DNA of 11,253 nucleotides from assembly GCA_003511465.1 (NCBI GenBank), contig DOID01000058.1:7665-18917 (forward strand), in the 5' to 3' direction. This DNA comes from Bacillota bacterium (GTDB taxonomy: Bacteria; Bacillota; UBA4882; UBA10575). Position 1 is the first letter of the stretch. The number at the start of each line of letters is the position of its first letter. The notes below the pieces were generated by a model that saw only the letters and a list, made by a program, of their open reading frames with translations, did no database searches and had not been told where the DNA came from. Shown here piece by piece: positions 6,635 through 11,253 of this stretch. Position numbers and translations under genes: made by a program.

Positions 6635-7525
6635 TTGTTTAAACCGAAAGGAATTATACCAGCGGTTATTACCCCGCTGACTTATGACGAGCAGATTAAT
6701 GGGGATGAGCTGCGGGCGCAAGTAAATCGACAGATTGCAGCGGGGATTCATGGTCTTTTTTGTCTGGGAACAAACGGCGAAGGTTATATCTTAAACCGCG
6801 AAGAGAAGTTAGCAGTCATCCGGATCGTAGTGGAAGAAAACCGTGGGCGGGTGCCGGTTTATGCGGCAACCGGTGGGATCGGAACTCAAGAAACAATTGA
6901 ACTGTCCAAAGCAGCTCAGAGGTTGGGGGTTGATGCTCTATCTTTGATTACTCCGTACTTTGCCGCCCTTTCTCAAGCTGAATTATATGAGCATTTTAAG
7001 GCGGTAGCGACATCTGTTCAACTACCGGTTGTACTGTATAATATCCCCGCCCGAACGGGTAATGCCATCGATTATGAAACCGTAGCCAAATTAGCGCGGA
7101 TTCCAAATATTGTCGGGGTGAAGGATAGCAGCGGGAATTTTGATAATATCCTCCGTTATCTTGAGGCAACTGATCGGAGCCGTTTCGCGGTGCTTTCCGG
7201 AAATGACTCTTTAATTCTCTGGACATTACTAGCTGGGGGAACCGGTGGGATTTCCGGGATCGCAAATCTATTTCCGGAAACGATGGTCCGGATTTACACC
7301 TTATGGCAAAAGGGAGATTTTGCTGCCGCTAAGCGGGTTCAGGATTCGATTCGCCCGATCCGTGATTGTTTAAAACTAGGCAACCCCAACACTGTAGTAA
7401 AAAGGGCCGCTAATCTACTTGGCTATCCGGTCGGCCCCTGCCGTCGACCGTGTAACCTGTTAAGCGAAGAAGTAGAGTCTGAAATCAAAAGGACATTAGA
7501 TGAGTATTATCAGAGAGTAAAGTAG
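6635..7525 (+). CDS. DapA/NAL-family (class I) aldolase or lyase
   Basis: The start is taken at TTG 6635, which follows GGGGAGGGGGG and gives 296 residues, the normal size for this TIM-barrel family. The upstream in-frame ATG at 6590 lacks a ribosome binding site and adds an atypical extension. Catalytic features are intact: GTNGE (45-49), Y135 and R140 in YNIPARTG, Schiff-base K163 in GVKDSSG, and the GGTGGISG loop (201-208). These enzymes form a Schiff base with pyruvate or a 2-oxo acid and catalyse aldol cleavage, condensation or dehydration. GTNGE instead of the GTTGE of true dihydrodipicolinate synthase, and the setting in a sugar-acid operon, suggest catabolic cleavage to pyruvate plus an aldehyde. 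A dehydratase role is possible, and true lysine biosynthesis is less likely. It is the gene after the flavoprotein. Confidence 0.85.
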   Translation: MFKPKGIIPAVITPLTYDEQINGDELRAQVNRQIAAGIHGLFCLGTNGEGYILNREEKLAVIRIVVEENRGRVPVYAATGGIGTQETIELSKAAQRLGVDALSLITPYFAALSQAELYEHFKAVATSVQLPVVLYNIPARTGNAIDYETVAKLARIPNIVGVKDSSGNFDNILRYLEATDRSRFAVLSGNDSLILWTLLAGGTGGISGIANLFPETMVRIYTLWQKGDFAAAKRVQDSIRPIRDCLKLGNPNTVVKRAANLLGYPVGPCRRPCNLLSEEVESEIKRTLDEYYQRVK

Positions 7526-7556
7526 TAACCCCCTTTACTTATTAAAATGGTAATTG

Positions 7557-7575
7557 ACGTTATTTTAGCTAACGT
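7557..7575 (+). repeat. Inverted repeat ACGTTA-N7-TAACGT in the lyase/dehydrogenase gap
   Basis: The 79-base gap between the lyase and the alcohol dehydrogenase is the largest inside the enzyme part of the operon. It holds a 6-base inverted repeat with a 7-base spacer, longer if one bulge is allowed (TGACGTTA / TAACGTTCA). TTGACG at 7555-7560 could serve as a -35 box, but the best -10 (AGTTAT, 7578-7583) is poor. A secondary regulated promoter or an operator is possible; the repeat differs from the TTGTCGACAA boxes. Confidence 0.35.
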
Positions 7576-7604
7576 TCAGTTATGCAATAAAGGAGACAAA
7601 ACAG

Positions 7605-8732
7605 ATGGGTACATATATTATGAATAACCATTTCCCTGCGTATGTGCTCTACGGTCCGGGGACAGTAGCGCGGATTGAATGGGATAGAGAAAAGAAAAGA
7701 GTTCTTATCATTACTGATCGAGGCCTATTGAAGACCGGTAATATCAAACGGGTACATAAGGTTTTTCCGCATGCGGATGTTTATGGGGAGATAGTGGGCG
7801 AACCCACTTCGGAAATGGTAGACGCGGCTGTAGAATATGGCCGTCGCGGTAGGTATGATCTAGTAATTGGGATTGGCGGCGGGAGCGCTTTGGATACGGC
7901 TAAGATTGTAGCGGCTTTACTGAAAGGTAAAGAATCAGTAACTGCTGTTTTTGGTAAGGACCGGCTTCAGCCGCGACAAACCAGGCTAGGGTTGATTCCG
8001 ACGACCGCCGGCACGGGGTCCGAAGCCAGCATAAACAGTATTATTAAAGACAGTACCGATGGCATAAAAAAATCGGTCATTAGTAGAGAGATGATCCCCG
8101 ATTGGGTGGTCCTCGATGCGGAACTTACTATGTCACTGCCGGCTCCAATTACTGCTAGTACTGGGATGGACGCCCTTTGCCATTGTATAGAATCAGCCTT
8201 ATCCCTTAATGCCAACGACTTTAGTGTTATTTATTCATATCATGGGATGAAGTTGTTAAGTAAAAACATCGAGCAAGCGGTGGCTGAGGGAACGAATTTG
8301 GAAGCCCGTGGCGCCATGTTGCTCGGTAGTTTTTTGGGTGGGTTGGCGATAACGAGGGCGGGGACAACGGCAGTTCATGCTTTATCTTATCCGTTGGGTA
8401 AACGGAACATTCCGCACGGGGTAGCCAACGGTATGTTACTACCATGGATTCTTGATTATAATTTGCCTGCTTGTCAAGATAAGATGATGGAACTCGTTCC
8501 ATATTTGGATAGTAAAAAGCCATTGGCGGCCGCTGAAGATATTGTGGCGTTAACGATGGAGTTAGTGAAGACCTTACCAGTCCCGAAGACTTTGGCAGAG
8601 GTAGGGATCGGTGAAGAGTGTTTGTCAGAGTTAGCGGCGGAGGCGATGGAACAAAAAAGGTTATTGGTTAATAATCCCCGTTCAATGGACCAGGAGGCTG
8701 TGGAAACAATCTACCGGAAATTATTATTTTAA
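7605..8732 (+). CDS. Iron-containing (group III) alcohol dehydrogenase
   Basis: This 375-residue protein has the two-domain Fe-ADH layout. The N-terminal nucleotide domain contains GGGSALDTAK (91-100) and IPTTAGTGSEA (131-141). The C-terminal helical metal domain carries ligands D189 and H193 (MDALCHCIESALS), H258 (TAVHALSYPLG) and H271 (NIPHGVANG). All four metal ligands are present, so it should be active. The family interconverts alcohols and aldehydes or ketones with NAD(P)H. Here it could reduce the aldehyde released by the adjacent lyase or oxidise a hydroxyl of the imported compound. AAAGGAG precedes the ATG at good distance; a second ATG six codons in (MNNHFPAYVLYGPG) is possible. The operon position links it to the PdxA2/kinase pair that follows 18 bases downstream. 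Confidence 0.93.
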   Translation: MGTYIMNNHFPAYVLYGPGTVARIEWDREKKRVLIITDRGLLKTGNIKRVHKVFPHADVYGEIVGEPTSEMVDAAVEYGRRGRYDLVIGIGGGSALDTAKIVAALLKGKESVTAVFGKDRLQPRQTRLGLIPTTAGTGSEASINSIIKDSTDGIKKSVISREMIPDWVVLDAELTMSLPAPITASTGMDALCHCIESALSLNANDFSVIYSYHGMKLLSKNIEQAVAEGTNLEARGAMLLGSFLGGLAITRAGTTAVHALSYPLGKRNIPHGVANGMLLPWILDYNLPACQDKMMELVPYLDSKKPLAAAEDIVALTMELVKTLPVPKTLAEVGIGEECLSELAAEAMEQKRLLVNNPRSMDQEAVETIYRKLLF

Positions 8733-8750
8733 AAGTAAAGGGGTAGGCCG

Positions 8751-9776
8751 ATGGGAAAGAAAATAATTGCCGTAACAATGGGCGATCCCGCCGGCGTAGG
8801 CGCCGAAGTTATTGTCAAAGCAGTGCACCAATTGACTGGCAAATTAACTGCTGGGTTTCTGATTATTGGTGACCAACGGTTCCTTTTGAAAGCAGTAGAG
8901 AGTTGTAAGTTACCCCTCCGGATTGCAACTGTAAATTCCGTCGAGGAAGCCGAATTTCAACAGGGAGTGCTCACGGTTTTAGACCTAAATAATGCTGATC
9001 CAAAACTTATTTCGTACGGACATATTTCTACCGCAGCCGGGCAAGCGGCCTATCAATACGTGGAGAAAGCTATTCAACTGGCTTTGACACGGGAAGTGGC
9101 GGCAGTGGTGACAGCGCCTCTCAATAAGGCTGCATTGAACCAGGCGGGTTATCATTATAGTGGCCATACCGAAATTTTTGCCAGCCTAACAAATACTAGC
9201 GACTATGCCATGATGTTGGTGGAAGATTCTTTACGGATTATCCATGTCTCGACTCATGTGGCTTTACGGAAAGCCTGCGATTTGGTGACAAAAGAACGGG
9301 TTTTCCAGGTAATTCGCTTAGCGGTTGAGGCCGGGAAATTGCTAGGATTACCTAGGATTCGTATTGGGGTCGCCGGATTAAATCCCCACTCGGGAGAAGG
9401 GGGACTTTTTGGCGACGAAGAAATTCGAGAGATTATACCGGCGATTGAAAGAGCAGCAAAAGAGGGATTTGATGTCGAAGGGCCGCTACCTCCGGATACC
9501 ATCTATGTTAAGGCAAAAAATGGCTTGTTCGATTTTGTCATTGCGATGTATCATGATCAAGGGCACATTCCTTTAAAGCTTGTTGGTTTCTCATTTGAAG
9601 AAGGAAGAATTAATATTTCCGGTGTTAATGTGACCTTAGGGTTACCAATCATTCGCACTTCGGTTGACCACGGGACAGCGTTTGATCAGGCTGGGAAGGG
9701 TACGGCCAGCCCAGACAGTATGGTTAACGCGATCGAATTAGCCGTCCTGATGGCAGGAGCAAAGAAAGGATCATAA
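8751..9776 (+). CDS. pdxA2: PdxA2-type 4-phospho-D-threonate/D-erythronate dehydrogenase
   Basis: The 341-residue protein belongs to the PdxA family. It has the N-terminal TMGDPAGVGAEV motif (9-20), VTAPLNKAAL (120-129), GHTEIFA (138-144), NPHSGEGGLFGDEE (211-224), and TLGLPIIRTSVDHGTAFD (295-312). Metal-binding histidines are H169 (STHVALR), H213 and H268 (YHDQGH). The block MYHDQGHIPLKLVGF is the PdxA2 form and differs from the YHDQVLP form of the vitamin B6 enzyme. PdxA2 oxidises the 3-hydroxyl of a tetronate 4-phosphate with NAD+ and decarboxylates it to dihydroxyacetone phosphate (established for this family). The kinase that would supply its substrate starts 2 bases after its stop. Whether the sugar is threonate or erythronate is not visible. 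Confidence 0.9.
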   Translation: MGKKIIAVTMGDPAGVGAEVIVKAVHQLTGKLTAGFLIIGDQRFLLKAVESCKLPLRIATVNSVEEAEFQQGVLTVLDLNNADPKLISYGHISTAAGQAAYQYVEKAIQLALTREVAAVVTAPLNKAALNQAGYHYSGHTEIFASLTNTSDYAMMLVEDSLRIIHVSTHVALRKACDLVTKERVFQVIRLAVEAGKLLGLPRIRIGVAGLNPHSGEGGLFGDEEIREIIPAIERAAKEGFDVEGPLPPDTIYVKAKNGLFDFVIAMYHDQGHIPLKLVGFSFEEGRINISGVNVTLGLPIIRTSVDHGTAFDQAGKGTASPDSMVNAIELAVLMAGAKKGS

Positions 9777-9778
9777 AG

Positions 9779-11059
9779 ATGGCTATTTGGATAATCGCCG
9801 ATGATTTTACCGGTGCCAATGATAGTGTTGTCCGGTTTGCAGCAACCGGTGCTAAAGCGCTAACTATTGTTAGTCCACGCTTCATAAAAGAAGGGTTAAA
9901 TTCTTACCAAGCAATAGCAGTCAATACTAATTCCCGGGGGATGTCATGGGATGATGCATACCAAGAAAACTATAAGGTCATCCAGAACTTACCCTTACAG
10001 TCCGGCGATTTAGTGTACAAGAAAATTGATTCGGCTTTACGTGGTAATATTGGAGTAGAGCTTGATGGTCTCTTGGATTATGTTGGGGGGGGAACAATCG
10101 CCCTGGTTGCTCCGGCATTCCCGGAGAACGGGCGTATTACAACTGGGGGATACCAGTTCCTAAACGGAATTCTGGTTCAGGAAAGCGAGATGGCAAGGGA
10201 TCCAGTGACACCGGTTAAGGAATCCCATTTGCCTACCTTATTGACGAACACGAGCCGTTATAAAGTTGGTTATTTGCCTTTAAAAATTGTTTGCGGTGGC
10301 TGCCAAGAGGTAGAAGCTAAGCTCAATAAATTATGTGTGGAGGGTTGCCGGATTGTCGTAGCCGACGCCACAACCAACGAACACTTAAAGACTTTGGCAG
10401 AAAGCTGCCTCTGCTCAACTGTTAAGATAGTCCCCTGCGGTACAGCTGGTTTAGCGGGGGCTTTGGCGGAAAGGATTTTTTCACCATCCCAAGGCAGAGC
10501 GGTAATTCCACCAAAGGGTAAGGTGGTTGGGATTATCGGAAGTAGAAGTCGAATTGCTAAACTCCAAATCCAACAGGCAATAAAGAACCTCCCCTGGTTA
10601 ACGGATGTTCAAGTGCAACGTGTTGCTCTAGCCTCTTCCAAGCAGCGGAGAGAGGAAATAAGTGCCGTTGGGGAAAGAGTAAAGCAAGCGCTTTCCGCTG
10701 GAAAGGAAGGAGTAATTGTACGCCTGGATGATAACCCGGCAGTAGAACCGGGTTTAATATCGGCTACTGCATTAGCAGACGGCTTAGGAGCTATTGCCCG
10801 CTTCGTGGTTTCAATTACAAATATAAAAAAACTTTATGTAAGTGGAGGCGATACTGCAGCTGCTGCTATGGACGCTTTAGATAGTTATGGATTGGAAATC
10901 AAAAATGAACTGGAATCAGGTATTTGTTTAGGAAACCTATGGGGTGGCAAGTACGCTGGACTTATGTTTGTGACGAAAGCAGGATCCTTTGGCGACGAGA
11001 AAACCCTTGTTCGTACGCTAAGTTGGATTAACCATGATTCTCTAATAATTGGCAATTAG
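9779..11059 (+). CDS. dtnK: Four-carbon acid sugar kinase (DUF1537 family; D-threonate/D-erythronate kinase-like)
   Basis: The 426-residue protein matches the DUF1537 (OtnK/DtnK/DenK) kinases. In the N-terminal sugar-acid domain are IADDFTGAND (6-15), YKKIDSALRGNIGVELD (80-96), APAFPENGR (111-119), and ARDPVTPVKES (139-149). A GTAGLAGALA segment follows, and the C-terminal nucleotide-binding domain has GGDTA (356-360) and LGNLWGGKYAGLMFVTKAGSFGDE. It phosphorylates a C4 sugar acid at the 4-hydroxyl with ATP in the cytoplasm; PdxA2, encoded immediately upstream with a 2-base gap, then converts the product to dihydroxyacetone phosphate. The pairing makes D-threonate or D-erythronate the likely intermediate; the symbol is given by pathway and could equally be denK. 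It is the last gene of the operon. Confidence 0.9.
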   Translation: MAIWIIADDFTGANDSVVRFAATGAKALTIVSPRFIKEGLNSYQAIAVNTNSRGMSWDDAYQENYKVIQNLPLQSGDLVYKKIDSALRGNIGVELDGLLDYVGGGTIALVAPAFPENGRITTGGYQFLNGILVQESEMARDPVTPVKESHLPTLLTNTSRYKVGYLPLKIVCGGCQEVEAKLNKLCVEGCRIVVADATTNEHLKTLAESCLCSTVKIVPCGTAGLAGALAERIFSPSQGRAVIPPKGKVVGIIGSRSRIAKLQIQQAIKNLPWLTDVQVQRVALASSKQRREEISAVGERVKQALSAGKEGVIVRLDDNPAVEPGLISATALADGLGAIARFVVSITNIKKLYVSGGDTAAAAMDALDSYGLEIKNELESGICLGNLWGGKYAGLMFVTKAGSFGDEKTLVRTLSWINHDSLIIGN

Positions 11060-11085
11060 AAAATTACCCTAAAATTAAAAGCCCA

Positions 11086-11185
11086 GGTGTTCTCGGTAGA
11101 TAGTGTAAAAACTACCCGGAGATTATTACCGGGTGAGCCGAGAAGCGTAGAAGGCATACAGAAGCTGGTCGTTTGCAGGGGCACC
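11086..11185 (+). other. Possible structured RNA segment in the 3' region
   Basis: This noncoding stretch folds on paper into a branched structure. TTCTCGG (11090-11096) pairs with CCGAGAA (11138-11144), enclosing ACCCGG / CCGGGT (11114-11119 / 11129-11134). GGTG at 11086-11089 can pair with CACC (11182-11185). An alternative helix GGTAG / CTACC (11095-11099 / 11112-11116) competes with both inner stems, as in switching leaders. I could not match it to a riboswitch, T-box, SRP RNA, tmRNA or RNase P core motif. It may be an operon 3' UTR, a leader of a gene beyond the window, or chance structure. Confidence 0.35.
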
Positions 11186-11213
11186 GCTCGATATACATTA
11201 AGTATTATGGTAA

Positions 11214-11253
11214 CCTGTCAAGTCAGGATCGAAGGGACTTGGCAGGCTTATTT
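11214..11253 (+). terminator. Probable rho-independent terminator of the catabolic operon (truncated at window end)
   Basis: CCTGTCAAGTC (11214-11224) pairs with GACTTGGCAGG (11236-11246) in an 11-bp stem with one G-T wobble and an 11-base loop. CTTATTT follows before the sequence ends. A long stem followed by a T-rich run fits an intrinsic terminator, although the T-tract is only partly visible. It lies about 155 bases after the kinase stop and could also terminate the structured segment just upstream. Confidence 0.6.

Noticed and set aside
8751..9776. Assignment as vitamin B6 biosynthetic pdxA
   Set aside because: The HDQGHIPLKL form and the adjacent DUF1537 kinase fit PdxA2. No other pyridoxal biosynthesis gene is nearby.
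11170..11195. T-box-like sequence GGGGCACCGC
   Set aside because: The TGGNACC core needed to pair with a tRNA acceptor end is not met, and no stem I specifier features were recognised.
1..11253. CRISPR arrays, tRNA/rRNA genes, insertion sequences, phage genes
   Set aside because: No repeated spacer-like units, tRNA folds, transposase motifs or terminal inverted repeats were seen on either strand.

Overview
The window looks like a chromosomal segment of an anaerobic member of the Bacillota. Ribosome binding sites are purine-rich (AGGAGG, GGAGGG, AAGGAG), two starts appear to be TTG, base composition is moderate, and a TM1266-type regulator linked to [FeFe]-hydrogenases is present. The solute-binding protein has a signal peptide but no lipobox cysteine. 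That is unusual for a single-membrane Gram-positive and fits a diderm Bacillota or similar lineage (inference). All convincing genes are on the + strand.

Left edge (1-846): the last 37 codons of an AraC-type regulator, a small two-helix membrane protein of unknown identity, and the TM1266-family regulator. These seem unrelated to what follows.

Main region (about 900-11059): one inducible catabolic locus. It starts with a GntR/FCD repressor gene. A sigma-A-like promoter (TTGATA, 17 bp, TACAAT) follows, with a perfect palindrome TTGTCGACAA between its -35 and -10 boxes. The same 14-bp sequence lies in inverted orientation in front of the repressor gene, so autoregulation plus repression of the downstream operon is likely. 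The operon encodes a CUT1-type ABC importer (binding protein and two permeases, no ATPase), an unusual SdhA/NadB-like flavoprotein, a DapA/NAL-family lyase, an iron-dependent alcohol dehydrogenase, a PdxA2-type tetronate-4-phosphate dehydrogenase and a DUF1537 four-carbon acid sugar kinase.

How the genes work together: kinase plus PdxA2 is the established route from a C4 sugar acid (D-threonate or D-erythronate) to dihydroxyacetone phosphate and CO2. The added lyase, Fe-dehydrogenase and flavoprotein suggest a larger or modified substrate, imported by the ABC system, that is oxidised and cleaved before its C4 part enters the kinase/PdxA2 branch. The exact substrate cannot be read from the sequence. 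The flavoprotein has lost several dicarboxylate-binding residues of its relatives, so this may be an undescribed acid-sugar pathway.

Right edge (11060-11253): no gene. It holds a foldable segment with competing helices, then an 11-bp hairpin followed by CTTATTT, a likely operon terminator cut by the window end.
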